Of a stretch of DNA of 64,000 nt, positions 17,030-26,531 are shown one piece after another. The position numbers were made by a program, and so were the translations under genes. Position 1 is the first letter of the stretch; every line of letters begins with the position of its first letter. Under the pieces are notes generated by a model. The model saw nothing but the letters and a program-made list of their open reading frames with translations, had not been told where the DNA came from and did no database searches. This DNA is from Pirellulaceae bacterium (GTDB lineage Bacteria > Planctomycetota > Planctomycetia > Pirellulales > Pirellulaceae). The stretch lies in the NCBI GenBank assembly GCA_026004775.1, contig BPJU01000011.1, positions 79,690-143,689 on the forward strand. The letters are read 5' to 3'.

Positions 17030-19732
17030 GTGATTGGCATTGACTGGGATTCTCTTCTGATCGCCTGGCTGCACGATCCACCGGATAAAGCTGGCGATCT
17101 TCGGAACCATATCGTTCGGGCGCAACAACTGGCATCCGCGGCTCTAGAACGAGACGTCACCCCGCAGGAGGTCCGCGGGCACCACGCCGATCAGGTAGCC
17201 TCCGCCATCGAGCGCCTACCGATGCCTCGGTGGAATGCTGATCCTCAAGCCATGGTAGAACCGCACGAGTTGCTTGTGGTCCATCCATTGTCGGCATCCC
17301 GACGGGGGATCACCGTACCGGACCAACCCAAGGTGGAACAGGTCGTGCGGCAGTTGACCGGTGGGCTTGCCAGCGCGCGCGAACGATTCTTGAAGTTATG
17401 GCGCTTCTTGCCCGAAGAACTAGCCCGGCATCATGGCGACTGGCTTTTGATGCCAGCCGACACGCGCATTCCCGATCACTCGATCTGGCTGCACCTGGAC
17501 ACCACGGCGGGTCTGCATGCTGCGCTGCACGATGGGCAGGGCGGGGCGTTTCTGGTTTTCAGCCTCGGACCGGTGCAGAGCTTCATCGCCGCGGCTCGCA
17601 CGCTACGCGACCTCTGGTCCGGAAGCATGATCCTTTCGTGGCTTACTTTCCGCGCCATGCTGCCGCTTGTTGAGCAACTTGGGCCCACGTGCCTGGTTTA
17701 TCCTGCCATGCGTGGCCAGCCGCTGATGGACATTTGGTTACGGAATCAACTGGGCGAGGACCATGTTCCGTTACCGCACGCCGACCAGCGGCGCAGCCCA
17801 TCGCTACCCAACCGTTTCCTGGCCATGATACCTTGGGGGCAAGACGGTGCCACAGCCCGCCAACTGGCCGAAGAATGCCGCCAGGCCGCACGGGACGCCT
17901 GGAAAGCCTTGGCGGATTCGGTCCATGAAAGGATCAGGATAGATTTTGATCGAATTCATGGCGAGATTAACGGTGGTCCCGATGCGTGGGACGTGTTGTG
18001 GCAACGGCAGATCGATGAGTACTTCGACATTCGGGTGGCCGTTTTGCCCTGGCGCGAGACGAACGACCAGGTCCTGGCAAAACTGCTGGAAAGCAAAGAT
18101 TCATTTGCCGCCGCGTTCCCCGAGCTGCAGGAGGTGAGGAATATCGAGCAAGCAATTCCCCAGCCGCACCGGGTAACGCTCCCTCAATCCGGCCAACAGA
18201 CCCAGAACGCCACCGGTCAATGGCAGCTTCGCGTGGCGTTGGCGCTGACCTCTTTGGGAGTTCAGAAATCCGTCCGCTATTATCCAGTCGGTCTGCTACC
18301 GAATGCTCGAGCGATGGTGCCTCCCAAGTGCACACTTCTCGGGACACTCGAGCAGATGGGCCCTGCGGAGCTGGAAAAAGGTAACCAGTTTTGGGAACGT
18401 GCCCGGGAACGTCTTTCGTGGCGGGGTCACCGGCTGCGACGCAGTGAGCGACTAAGTGCCGTAGCGCTGGTGCGGCGGTTCGCGGCGGCAGCTCTGCTGG
18501 GTGAGGAGTTAAAACTGGACGTACCGGCCGAGCTGCGATTCCATGACACAGCGACGGTGGCGGCTGGCTTGTGGCTCAAGCGGGCACGCCAATTCGGTTA
18601 TCATCGGTTGGATCCAAACGACTACTTGGGAAAGGATCCCCCATGGAGCGGGCAATGGTTGTACCAGCCCAGCCCCCGTATTGAGGACGAAGAGGAGGAC
18701 GCATGTCCGCCGGAGCTCTTCGAAGAAATCCGGGCAGCTCGACGAGACCGCAGAATCGGCCCACCTCCCACGTACTATGCGGTGTTACTCATGGACGGCG
18801 ACAAGATGGGAAAGTGGCTCACTGGGGAGATGTCTCCTGAGATTAGGACACTATTGCATGACAAAGTTGCTGCATACTTCGCCCAGCTCGAGCAAGCCGA
18901 TGGAGGCTTGCGATCCCGGCGTCCGGTAACACCCGGTTTGCACGCCGCGATCAGTTCGGCTCTGGCTCAGTTTGCTTTGCGTTCCGTTCCGAGAATCGTC
19001 CAACAACATGGTGGCATGCTGATCTACGCCGGCGGCGACGACGTGCTCGCATTTCTGCCGACAGAAACCGCACTGGCTTGCGCGTCAGAAATCTACCGGC
19101 AGTTCCGCAAGGACTGGTGCCTGCCCCATGCTCAGCATCGGCACAGCAATGAAACCCAGGCAACGGTTCCCGGCAATGACCCTTGTTTGCCTGAGGATGT
19201 GCTGGCTCCGCTCGGTATGGGCAGTCGCGCAACGATGAGTGCCGGCATGGCGGTGGTGCACTACAAGGAGAGCCTTCCCTTTGCGCTTCAGGCGGCGCGG
19301 GCTGCCGAGCGGCAAGCCAAGGATCAAGGGCGCGACCGAATGGTGATCCGACTCTGCAAGCGGTCCGGCGAGCATGTGTCGATTACCTGTCCCTGGAACA
19401 TGACGGATGATGTGCAAAAGGTGGTGGAAGTATTCCGCAGCGGGGCTTCCGATCGATGGGTCTATCGGTTGCGGGCGGTATTGGATCAGGTCGATGGACA
19501 GGTCCAAGCACTGCCGGCTCAAGCGTTCACCGACCTTGTCACCCAGATGGTCAAGCGGGCTGAAGAAGAGACGCTCGCGTTACTAAGGTACGGTCTACCC
19601 GGCCAGGGAGAGGCGCATCAGCGGGTGACCGAGTTGGGTCAGCGGTACCTGGCCGCCACCGGTGGAACGTGGCTGGATGTGGCTCACATGCTGCAGTCCG
19701 CCTCGTTCCTTGCTCGGGGGAAAGACGTATGA
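17030..19732 (+). CDS. cmr2: type III-B Cas10 (Cmr2), GGDD cyclase intact
   Basis: A 900-residue Cas10 subunit of the Cmr complex, the large protein that senses target RNA. The N-terminus carries WLHDPPDKAGD, keeping the His-Asp pair (15-16) of the HD nuclease site, although the rest of that site is divergent. The palm domain has an intact GGDD motif (668-671, in IYAGGDDVLAF), so synthesis of cyclic oligoadenylates is expected. A segment LGPVQSFIAAARTLRDLW near 175-195 is typical of Cmr2. GTG 17030 is chosen because AAAGGAG lies 9 nt upstream; the upstream TTG overlaps that motif. It overlaps cmr3 by 4 bp (ATGA). Confidence 0.95.
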   Translation: MIGIDWDSLLIAWLHDPPDKAGDLRNHIVRAQQLASAALERDVTPQEVRGHHADQVASAIERLPMPRWNADPQAMVEPHELLVVHPLSASRRGITVPDQPKVEQVVRQLTGGLASARERFLKLWRFLPEELARHHGDWLLMPADTRIPDHSIWLHLDTTAGLHAALHDGQGGAFLVFSLGPVQSFIAAARTLRDLWSGSMILSWLTFRAMLPLVEQLGPTCLVYPAMRGQPLMDIWLRNQLGEDHVPLPHADQRRSPSLPNRFLAMIPWGQDGATARQLAEECRQAARDAWKALADSVHERIRIDFDRIHGEINGGPDAWDVLWQRQIDEYFDIRVAVLPWRETNDQVLAKLLESKDSFAAAFPELQEVRNIEQAIPQPHRVTLPQSGQQTQNATGQWQLRVALALTSLGVQKSVRYYPVGLLPNARAMVPPKCTLLGTLEQMGPAELEKGNQFWERARERLSWRGHRLRRSERLSAVALVRRFAAAALLGEELKLDVPAELRFHDTATVAAGLWLKRARQFGYHRLDPNDYLGKDPPWSGQWLYQPSPRIEDEEEDACPPELFEEIRAARRDRRIGPPPTYYAVLLMDGDKMGKWLTGEMSPEIRTLLHDKVAAYFAQLEQADGGLRSRRPVTPGLHAAISSALAQFALRSVPRIVQQHGGMLIYAGGDDVLAFLPTETALACASEIYRQFRKDWCLPHAQHRHSNETQATVPGNDPCLPEDVLAPLGMGSRATMSAGMAVVHYKESLPFALQAARAAERQAKDQGRDRMVIRLCKRSGEHVSITCPWNMTDDVQKVVEVFRSGASDRWVYRLRAVLDQVDGQVQALPAQAFTDLVTQMVKRAEEETLALLRYGLPGQGEAHQRVTELGQRYLAATGGTWLDVAHMLQSASFLARGKDV

Positions 19733-20874
19733 GCAACGGGGCAAAGCGAATCGCTTGCATAATGGAGCCGTTGGACGTGTTATTTTTCCGCGACGGGCGT
19801 CCGTTTGGGCCGGCCACACGCGGCGAGAGCAGCGCGTTGCCGACTCCCCAAACGCTGGCCGGAGCGCTGACCACGGCCTTGCTGGCGGCTCACGGCTGTG
19901 ATTTCGAGCAACTATCCTCAGCCATAAAGGGCGGCGTTTCCTGGCCGAATGTGCTCGGTCAACTGAAGCTTCCTGACACCATCGCCCAAGTCCGATTCCG
20001 CGGGCCGTGGCCGGCTCGGGTGGGTAACTCCGACCATGCGACGCCCCAGGTCCTGGTCCCCACGCCGGCACTGCTGCACAAACCGGCGAAGTCGGAGACC
20101 CCAGCGGATTTCGTTTGCCTGCGGCCTGCTCCCTGTGAGATACCGGGCTGGAACCAATCGCCCCGTTGGCCTCCGGCCGAGCTCACACCGTTGATGGCTC
20201 CGGGTTATGGCCCCACGGAGCCAGCCGGCCACTGGTTGACGCTCGACGGATTGCAAAAGCTGTTGCAAGGCGAGATTCCCTCGCCCAACGAGACGTGGGT
20301 TCACAGTCGAGAGCTTTTTGAATGGGATTACCGTACGGGTGTCGGAATTGATGCGTCGTCGCAGACGGCAGAGGAGGGTCTGATTTATGCGGCACGGTTC
20401 GTTGCTATGAGGCAGCGGCCGGGCGAGCCCAGGCAAGTGGTGCTTTATGCCGAGGTCGAAGCGCCAGGCGATATTGAGCAGAAACTCCGAGAAATCCAGA
20501 GCATCGCGTTGGGAGGCGAAGCAAAGCGCGTGGCTCTGCGGTGGTTACACCAACCGGTGGCATGGCCTGCCGCCTCAACCGATTCGAAAAACGACGCGTA
20601 CCTCGTGGTACTGACCACTCCGGGCATTTTCCAACTCGGGTGGGTGCCTGCTGTGATTGAGCAACAAGTTGTGGCGGCTGCGGTACCTGACCCGTTGCCC
20701 ACAAGTGGCTGGGACTTGGCTCGAGGCGGCCCCAAACCGTTGCGCTGGGCGGCACCGGGTGGAAGTACATGGCTTGTGAAATCACCGATTTCTGAAGAGT
20801 TTTTTTCCCTGTCGGATGCCCCGGAAGACCAGCGATTAGGCTGGGGCTGTTTTGTCCAAGGAGTTTGTCCATGA
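19729..20874 (+). CDS. cmr3: type III-B RAMP protein Cmr3
   Basis: A 381-residue Cas5-group RAMP protein that caps the crRNA 5' handle and contacts Cas10. Family hallmarks are EPLDVLFFRDGRPF near the N-terminus and RTGVGID near 205, followed by an EEGLIY strand. ATG 19729 overlaps the cmr2 stop, and its own end overlaps the cmr4 start by 4 bp, showing translational coupling. A longer in-frame start inside cmr2 is rejected because the overlap start matches the family N-terminus. Confidence 0.94.
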   Translation: MSNGAKRIACIMEPLDVLFFRDGRPFGPATRGESSALPTPQTLAGALTTALLAAHGCDFEQLSSAIKGGVSWPNVLGQLKLPDTIAQVRFRGPWPARVGNSDHATPQVLVPTPALLHKPAKSETPADFVCLRPAPCEIPGWNQSPRWPPAELTPLMAPGYGPTEPAGHWLTLDGLQKLLQGEIPSPNETWVHSRELFEWDYRTGVGIDASSQTAEEGLIYAARFVAMRQRPGEPRQVVLYAEVEAPGDIEQKLREIQSIALGGEAKRVALRWLHQPVAWPAASTDSKNDAYLVVLTTPGIFQLGWVPAVIEQQVVAAAVPDPLPTSGWDLARGGPKPLRWAAPGGSTWLVKSPISEEFFSLSDAPEDQRLGWGCFVQGVCP

Positions 20875-21758
20875 GCACCGCCACTACATCCCCAAGCACT
20901 GCCGCCTTGCTCTTTTTGCATGCCCAAACGCCGCTGCATCCGGGTTCGGGAACGGCGCTGGGAACGGTCGACTTGCCAGTGCAAAGAGAACGCCACAGCG
21001 GTTGGCCGACCATTCCGGGCTCCAGTATCAAAGGCGTTTTACGCGACAAGTGCCGCAGGGTAAATGGCGCGGATGTTTCGGCACTTTTCGGACCGGAAAC
21101 CCGTGATGCAGCAAAGCATGCCGGCGCACTCAGTTTTACCGACGCACGGTTGCTGGCTTTTCCTGTTCGGTCGCTGCGCGGCGTATTCGCGTGGATCACT
21201 TGCCCGGCCGCGCTGCAGCGGTTGCACCGGGATGTTAGCCTGCTTCCAGGAACGAAGAACCTTCCGCCGGTACCGAATGTGGCACGCGATTTTTGCTGTA
21301 TTCCCGAAAACTCGGTCACGCTGCTTCCCGAAAATGCCGTGGTATTGGAAGAGCACGATTTTCGCGTCAGCGGCAAAGCCGATCCATGGGCCAAATGGAT
21401 CACCGAGAACGCGGTGGCGGACAAGTCACTTTATGAGCACTACGCGCAAAGGCTGGTGATTCTCTCGGACGACGACTTTACCTATTTCGTACGGCATGCC
21501 ACCGAGATCGTGGCGCGTATCGGGTTGGACTACGACAAGAAAACGGTCCGTGAGGGTGCGCTCTTTTATCAGGAATTTATCCCGGCTGAGGCGCTCTTTT
21601 ATAGCGTGGCGATTGCCAATGAAAGTCGGAACCCGGATAAAAAGCTTTCGGCGACCGATGTCGTCGGCCAGCTCCAGGGTTTTTTACCACCGGTATTGCA
21701 AGTCGGCGGCGACGAAACGATCGGAAAAGGGTTGTGCGCGGTGAAGTTGGTCGTCTGA
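20871..21758 (+). CDS. cmr4: type III-B backbone RNase Cmr4 (Cas7)
   Basis: A 295-residue Cas7-group subunit that forms the helical backbone and cuts target RNA at 6-nt steps. The catalytic Asp lies at 34 in the expected context (GTALGTVDLP), and the Gly-rich IPGSSIKGVLRD segment follows. The C-terminus has GGDETIGKGL, the usual Gly-rich loop. AAGGAG lies 7 nt before ATG 20871. It is translationally coupled to cmr3. Confidence 0.94.
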   Translation: MSTATTSPSTAALLFLHAQTPLHPGSGTALGTVDLPVQRERHSGWPTIPGSSIKGVLRDKCRRVNGADVSALFGPETRDAAKHAGALSFTDARLLAFPVRSLRGVFAWITCPAALQRLHRDVSLLPGTKNLPPVPNVARDFCCIPENSVTLLPENAVVLEEHDFRVSGKADPWAKWITENAVADKSLYEHYAQRLVILSDDDFTYFVRHATEIVARIGLDYDKKTVREGALFYQEFIPAEALFYSVAIANESRNPDKKLSATDVVGQLQGFLPPVLQVGGDETIGKGLCAVKLVV

Positions 21759-21799
21759 CCGGCCGCTTCAGCCGATGAGACAGTTGGAGGAGACGTTCC

Positions 21800-22204
21800 A
21801 TGGCCACACAAACGCGACCCACATTACAACAGCGCCGGGCCGCCCATGCCTGGCAGGCCGTAGAAAAACTGACCAAAGAGAAGACAGAGGCGAAGAACGA
21901 ATACGCACGCGAAGCCAAGAAACTACCAGCGCGTATCCTGGCCAGCGGTCTCGGCCCTGCTTTGGCCTTCCTACACGCAAAAGGCACCGACAAGAAGCCG
22001 CATCTAAAAGCTCTTCTGGCAGACCTTTCCGACTGGGTGTTGAAGCAGCGCCCGATCCAGGGAAAGGATCCGGCCAGCTTGATGTACAGCGTCGTCCACG
22101 GTGACTCGAACTTCCTGCGCCGCGCGACCGACGAAGTACTGGCCTACCTGGAATGGTTGAATCGATTCCTGGAAGCCGAAGGGTTGCCGACCGAGAGCGA
22201 ATAG
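21800..22204 (+). CDS. cmr5: type III-B small subunit Cmr5 (Cas11)
   Basis: A 134-residue, mostly helical, Lys/Arg-rich protein with the Cmr5 pattern: QQRRAAHAWQAV near the N-terminus and YLEWLNRFLEAEG at the C-terminus. Cmr5 lines the inner filament of the complex and binds target RNA. GGAGGAG lies 8 nt upstream of the ATG. It sits 41 bp after cmr4 and 24 bp before the cmr6-cmr1 fusion. Confidence 0.92.
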   Translation: MATQTRPTLQQRRAAHAWQAVEKLTKEKTEAKNEYAREAKKLPARILASGLGPALAFLHAKGTDKKPHLKALLADLSDWVLKQRPIQGKDPASLMYSVVHGDSNFLRRATDEVLAYLEWLNRFLEAEGLPTESE

Positions 22205-22228
22205 TGACAGATTCTGAAGGGAAAACGG

Positions 22229-24724
22229 ATGAGCTTGATCGTTCCTGTTCCCGACCCCGTGCGCCGCATGTTCGAGCAGCATGGCTGCGACCATCCAGGA
22301 CTCTTGCTGGATCGTTATGTCGCATGCCTGCCACCGCCGCATGCAAACACCGCGACCGTAAGCTTCTCGGAGGAAGTACAAAAGCCTACCATCCAGCGTG
22401 TTGTGCAACAATCACGGCATCATCCCCGCAACTTCCCCTTCGATTCGATTCTCGATCGCTGGAGACAGATGCTGCGGTGTTGTCGCGCGGTGACCTTCAC
22501 TGCCCGGACCGAAGGGCCGATGACTTTGCACCTGGCTCGAGCTTCGGCCCTTGAGAACGCCGGGATATGTCTTCATGCACTTTATGGTTTTCCCGTACTA
22601 CCCGGCTCGGGATTGAAAGGCTTGGCGCGAGCCTATGCTGAGACGGTGTGGTTTCCAGGGCAATACGAGAAAAACGACGACGGTTCTCCGCGGAACAACG
22701 GCGAAGTTCAAAAAGCGCAGGAGGCCTGGGGGAGCATTGAGCGGATCTTCGGCTGGAGCCCGAACAGCGATCAAGGCAAAACGTGGAAACCAGCGGGCAT
22801 TCAGTCGCCCGAAGGGGCATCGAGCGGAACGGTAGTTTTTTACGATGCATGGCCCACTCGGTGGACGCCTCTGATCGAAGATATTCTCAACAACCACCAT
22901 CCCAAGTATTACCAGGAAAACACCGATGCGAATCCACCGGGGGATTTTGAAAACCCCGTGCCCGTGTATTTCCTGGCGGTCGACCGCGGGGCCGAGTTTC
23001 TTTTTGCCGCAGGTCCGCGGACCACAAAGTCAACGGAGGAGGACATCCGCCTGGCACTGAGTTGGCTGATCGGTGGGCTGACTCGTTTGGGTGCCGGAGC
23101 CAAAACGGCGAGCGGCTATGGGCGCTTTTGCCTGAGTAATACGGTAGATGAGTCTGCGTTACGGCAAGCGGAACAGACGTGGACACAGGCTATCTCTCTT
23201 GGCCACCGGGCACAGAAAGAATGTTCCTTGGAACTAGTGACCCCCGCTTTTCTGGCGGGACCGCGTCAAGAGCAGAGCGATTGCCGGCTGCGCGAGGCAA
23301 CTTTGCGCGGCCTGCTGCGCTGGTGGTGGCGTACCATGCACGCCGGATTCCTTCCCATCGACAAGCTGCATGAACTGGAGGGAGTGCTGTGGGGACACTC
23401 CAGCCTGGGTGGAGCTATCGATATCGCCCTGGTTCCCGACCCCCACAGCGCCACCGATCCCCTACCAGCACCTTTTAAGAAAATGGTCGGGAACAAACTG
23501 CTTGTCGACGAAGACTTCGTCCGGGAATTCGAGCTGCAAAGAAAACATAAAACCATGCTACCATTGAACTACGCAGCGTATGGCATGGATGAGATTGTCA
23601 GCTCCCGCACAGACCCGGACAAGAAAGAGCGCCGCCAGCGCTGGTGCCTGTGGCCTGAAGCCAAATGGACGATCACGTTGACGGCTCGACCGCGCCAAGT
23701 AAACGGGGTCGCTCTCTCCGCCAAAGAAATCCTCGACCAGGCGCTGGCAGCCCTGTGGCTGCTGTGTCACTTCGGCGGTGCAGGATCAAAATGCCGAAAA
23801 GGTTTTGGTAGTTTTAGGGATCCGCCCGAGTTACGCGAATTCAACGTGGAAAAAGTCCAAACCGTGGCCAAGCAATTGCGCGACAAGCTCAATTTGCCCA
23901 ACGCGTACCGGCAGGATTACGTGCTGTCACCGTCCCTGGAGGCAATGCGAGTTTTGTCCGAAAAGTGTTTGAATGGCACGCCATATCTAGAAATCCACAC
24001 GCCATGGCGCAACCCCGTATGGCTGTTGAATGAAATGGCGAGCTTGATGATGGATTTCGCTCAAGACGACCGGTCAACCGGACATGGCAAACACTGCGAC
24101 GCGAAAGCCGCGCTAGGGCTTCCGCGAAAAATCCACGGGCCATTGAACAGACCTCTACCGCATCAAAACCCACGCAACCATCAACCTCCGAAACATCTTT
24201 ACGGCCCGCGCGGTAATCGCCTGGCTTCACCCGTGTTCTATCACATTGGCCGTTCTATTGACGGAAAACTCATCGTTCGTGTCGCGGCTTTTCCGATTCC
24301 CGATCCTTTGGGTATCACGCAAGGCGAGAAGGTCCTATGCCAGTTGTTGAAGTTTCTCAAAGACAAGCTGAATCAAATGGTGGCAAATCCGGCACGGATC
24401 GGGCAGGCTCAGCGATGGCCGCTCAGACCCAAAGGCGCTTCCAAGGGCGGATCCACGGGTGCTCAACCGATCCGATCACAAAGCGCACCGCAGGCAATTT
24501 CCGGTCAATTCAAAGCCGGTCAGGTGGTCAAGGCGGAGCTACTGGCAAGAACCAGTAGCAAAGGAACTCGTTATGCGCGAATCGTCGGAACGCAAATCGA
24601 AGGTCCCATCGTCAACACCGCAGATCTTCCAGCGAATGTAAACGTTGGTGATCAGCTTGACCTGACTATCCAGTCCCCAAACCCAACCAATGTTTCGTTC
24701 AGGTGGAATCCACCGCGGAGCTAA
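22229..24724 (+). CDS. Cmr6-Cmr1 fusion protein with extra C-terminal domain
   Basis: An 831-residue protein joining two RAMP subunits normally made from separate genes. Residues 1-305 are Cmr6: VLPGSGLKGLARAYAE near 126 and LGAGAKTASGYGRF at about 286-300. Residues from about 330 are Cmr1: LELVTPAFLAG near 333, LREATLRGLLRWWWR near 357-370, and HFGGAGSKCRKGFGSF at 514. The last 70 residues (about 760-831) form a separate beta-rich module after a Gly/Ser linker; its FKAGQVVKAELL start and NVGDQLDLTI end look OB-fold- or S1-like, which is inference. In the Cmr complex, Cmr6 and Cmr1 sit next to each other at the crRNA 3' end, so fusion makes structural sense. No internal frameshift or stop separates the two halves. 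Confidence 0.88.
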   Translation: MSLIVPVPDPVRRMFEQHGCDHPGLLLDRYVACLPPPHANTATVSFSEEVQKPTIQRVVQQSRHHPRNFPFDSILDRWRQMLRCCRAVTFTARTEGPMTLHLARASALENAGICLHALYGFPVLPGSGLKGLARAYAETVWFPGQYEKNDDGSPRNNGEVQKAQEAWGSIERIFGWSPNSDQGKTWKPAGIQSPEGASSGTVVFYDAWPTRWTPLIEDILNNHHPKYYQENTDANPPGDFENPVPVYFLAVDRGAEFLFAAGPRTTKSTEEDIRLALSWLIGGLTRLGAGAKTASGYGRFCLSNTVDESALRQAEQTWTQAISLGHRAQKECSLELVTPAFLAGPRQEQSDCRLREATLRGLLRWWWRTMHAGFLPIDKLHELEGVLWGHSSLGGAIDIALVPDPHSATDPLPAPFKKMVGNKLLVDEDFVREFELQRKHKTMLPLNYAAYGMDEIVSSRTDPDKKERRQRWCLWPEAKWTITLTARPRQVNGVALSAKEILDQALAALWLLCHFGGAGSKCRKGFGSFRDPPELREFNVEKVQTVAKQLRDKLNLPNAYRQDYVLSPSLEAMRVLSEKCLNGTPYLEIHTPWRNPVWLLNEMASLMMDFAQDDRSTGHGKHCDAKAALGLPRKIHGPLNRPLPHQNPRNHQPPKHLYGPRGNRLASPVFYHIGRSIDGKLIVRVAAFPIPDPLGITQGEKVLCQLLKFLKDKLNQMVANPARIGQAQRWPLRPKGASKGGSTGAQPIRSQSAPQAISGQFKAGQVVKAELLARTSSKGTRYARIVGTQIEGPIVNTADLPANVNVGDQLDLTIQSPNPTNVSFRWNPPRS

Positions 24725-24748
24725 GTCTGTAAAGCAGTGAGCTGTGAC

Positions 24749-26101
24749 ATGAAGTTAGACGAACTGCTAGCAAGATACTCTGTCCCCCAGCAATGCCGGA
24801 AGATCTTGTTGGTTACCGTGGGTGGCAGTCATCAGCCGATTGTCCGGTCCATTCGAGAAACGCAGCCGGATTTAGTCTGCTTCATTTGCTCGGACGACAC
24901 GCCCAACGGCAAGGGAAGCCATGTGATGGTCGAGGGCGGGGGGTTGGTCATCAAGAGCAACCCGCAACTAACTTCGCCCGATTTGCCCAACTTGGTCCAG
25001 CTCACGGGCCTCCAGCCGGGCACATGGGTAGTGGTTCGAGTACCTGACTGTGACGATTTGCAATCCTGCTATGACACGGCTGAACAGCTCATTCAGTGGT
25101 GCCATCAACGATGGCCGGATGCAGAACTGATCGTCGACTATACGGGTGGTACCAAGTCGATGACGGCCGGATTCGCCGCGGCGGCCTTGGATGACGGGGC
25201 CTGCCGGTTTCAGGCCGTGACGGGCATGCGCACGGACCTGGTGAAAGTCCGAGACCGCACCGAATCGGTCGTGCCATTGGCGGTTCATGCTATTTTTGTC
25301 CGACGGCATTTGCGACTGGCCGCGCAACTAGTCCGCCGGTTCGATTATGGCTCTGCCGTGGCCATACTTGAAGACTGCTTGTGCCGTTACGGTCATGGAG
25401 AACTTCGCCATCGGCTGTCAACTGCTGTGAATATCTGCCGCGCTTTCGAAGCGTGGGATCATTTCGATCACAGCGAGGCGTGGGGAATCTTGCAAAGCGT
25501 TCGTGATGAAGAAGTAGACTGCTACAGAGGGCCGCTCAAGCGATTGGCAGCTTCTTCCCAGACCACGTGGGAGTTGATTGACGATTTACTGGCGAATGCC
25601 GAGCGCCGGGCTGCTCAGCGTCGCTTCGACGACGCGGTGGGACGCGTGTACCGCGCTTTGGAAATGCTGATTCAGCTTTACCTGCGCGACGGGTACGGGA
25701 TCGATACTTCGGACGTCCAGCCCGAGCAATTACCGGAAGTTCTTCGTGACGACTACCAAAGGCGATACACCGCCAGTACTGGTCGTATTCAGGTTCCCCT
25801 GCTGGCAGCCTGGAATCTCGCCACTACTCTTGGCGACAATGCTGTGACACAGTGGTATAAAGAAAATGAATCGAGGCTGCGAGATTTTCTTCAGCTCCGG
25901 AATTACTCACTTTTTGCACATGGGACTACCCCCATCAATGCTGCCTCGTATAAGGAGAAGGTGCAGGCTGTGCAACAGTTCATCCTGACGGGCGTTGAAA
26001 GGGCATCCAGCGTAGTTGCGTCAGCAAGACGCCGCCTGCGCTTGCCTCAATTCCCCCAGCAGCTCAAGGTTCTCTCCGGCTCAGAAGAGACCGTCTCATG
26101 A
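24749..26101 (+). CDS. CARF-HEPN ribonuclease, TIGR02710-like Csm6/Csx1 relative
   Basis: A 450-residue accessory effector of type III systems. The N-terminal CARF domain has KILLVTVGGSHQPI at the first strand and DYTGGTKSMTAG (from 130), the ligand-loop motif of the TIGR02710 group. The C-terminal helical domain ends in a HEPN site, RNYSLFAH (Arg384, His391, an R-x6-H motif), the catalytic pair of RNA-cutting HEPN enzymes. Cyclic oligoadenylate made by Cas10 should bind CARF and switch on RNA cleavage. ATG 24749 is preferred over GTG 24737, which lacks a ribosome site. It is 24 bp after the fusion gene, so in the same operon. Confidence 0.88.
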   Translation: MKLDELLARYSVPQQCRKILLVTVGGSHQPIVRSIRETQPDLVCFICSDDTPNGKGSHVMVEGGGLVIKSNPQLTSPDLPNLVQLTGLQPGTWVVVRVPDCDDLQSCYDTAEQLIQWCHQRWPDAELIVDYTGGTKSMTAGFAAAALDDGACRFQAVTGMRTDLVKVRDRTESVVPLAVHAIFVRRHLRLAAQLVRRFDYGSAVAILEDCLCRYGHGELRHRLSTAVNICRAFEAWDHFDHSEAWGILQSVRDEEVDCYRGPLKRLAASSQTTWELIDDLLANAERRAAQRRFDDAVGRVYRALEMLIQLYLRDGYGIDTSDVQPEQLPEVLRDDYQRRYTASTGRIQVPLLAAWNLATTLGDNAVTQWYKENESRLRDFLQLRNYSLFAHGTTPINAASYKEKVQAVQQFILTGVERASSVVASARRRLRLPQFPQQLKVLSGSEETVS

Positions 26102-26327
26102 TTCGGTGGCGGGGTCGTTATTTGGATCTCTTGATGCCTGGAGTTAATAACCCGCGTTCCCGTGGGGCCAATGTGCCCGCCGTCGCGTGCCGGCTTCCAA
26201 CAAAGGTTGGTGTCAGTTTCCTCACCAACCATCCCTTACGCCCAAACCATACGACGGCCGAGAACAATACGTACATCGAATCTGGCCGGGAATCACCGCG
26301 ATTGGGGAAATCGCCTGACGATGGTCC

Positions 26328-26531
26328 TCACTTGCCGCGGCCACCGTCACAGCACGTCTCGCAGATCGTGTGGCAGCGACTGCACACCAGCTTGGCTCGA
26401 ATCTCCATCAACCGTCCACCACAAACCGGGCAAACCCGCTCGTCGATATTATCTTCCGTCCGGTGTTTGTCCGTTTCCTTCTGGTCCATGGCCTTCATTG
26501 ATCCCTGGGATTTCACTTCTCCGGTCGTCAC
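26328..26531 (-). CDS. small Zn-ribbon protein
   Basis: A 67-residue protein, too small for many gene finders. The C-terminal half has CPVCGG, then CSRCH, then CETCCDGG, enough Cys/His for a zinc ribbon plus an extra Cys cluster. The N-terminal half is polar and charged. Similar mini-proteins with an ICETCC ending are known to me from planctomycetes, but no function is recognised. Internal ATGs (such as MKAMDQ) could be the real start. It is transcribed in the same direction as the upstream tRNA-Pro but beyond that gene's terminator. Confidence 0.7.
   Translation of the reverse strand: MTTGEVKSQGSMKAMDQKETDKHRTEDNIDERVCPVCGGRLMEIRAKLVCSRCHTICETCCDGGRGK

Noticed and set aside
20405-21424. A 339-codon minus-strand frame
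   Set aside because: Antisense to cmr3 and cmr4, both of which are clearly coding.
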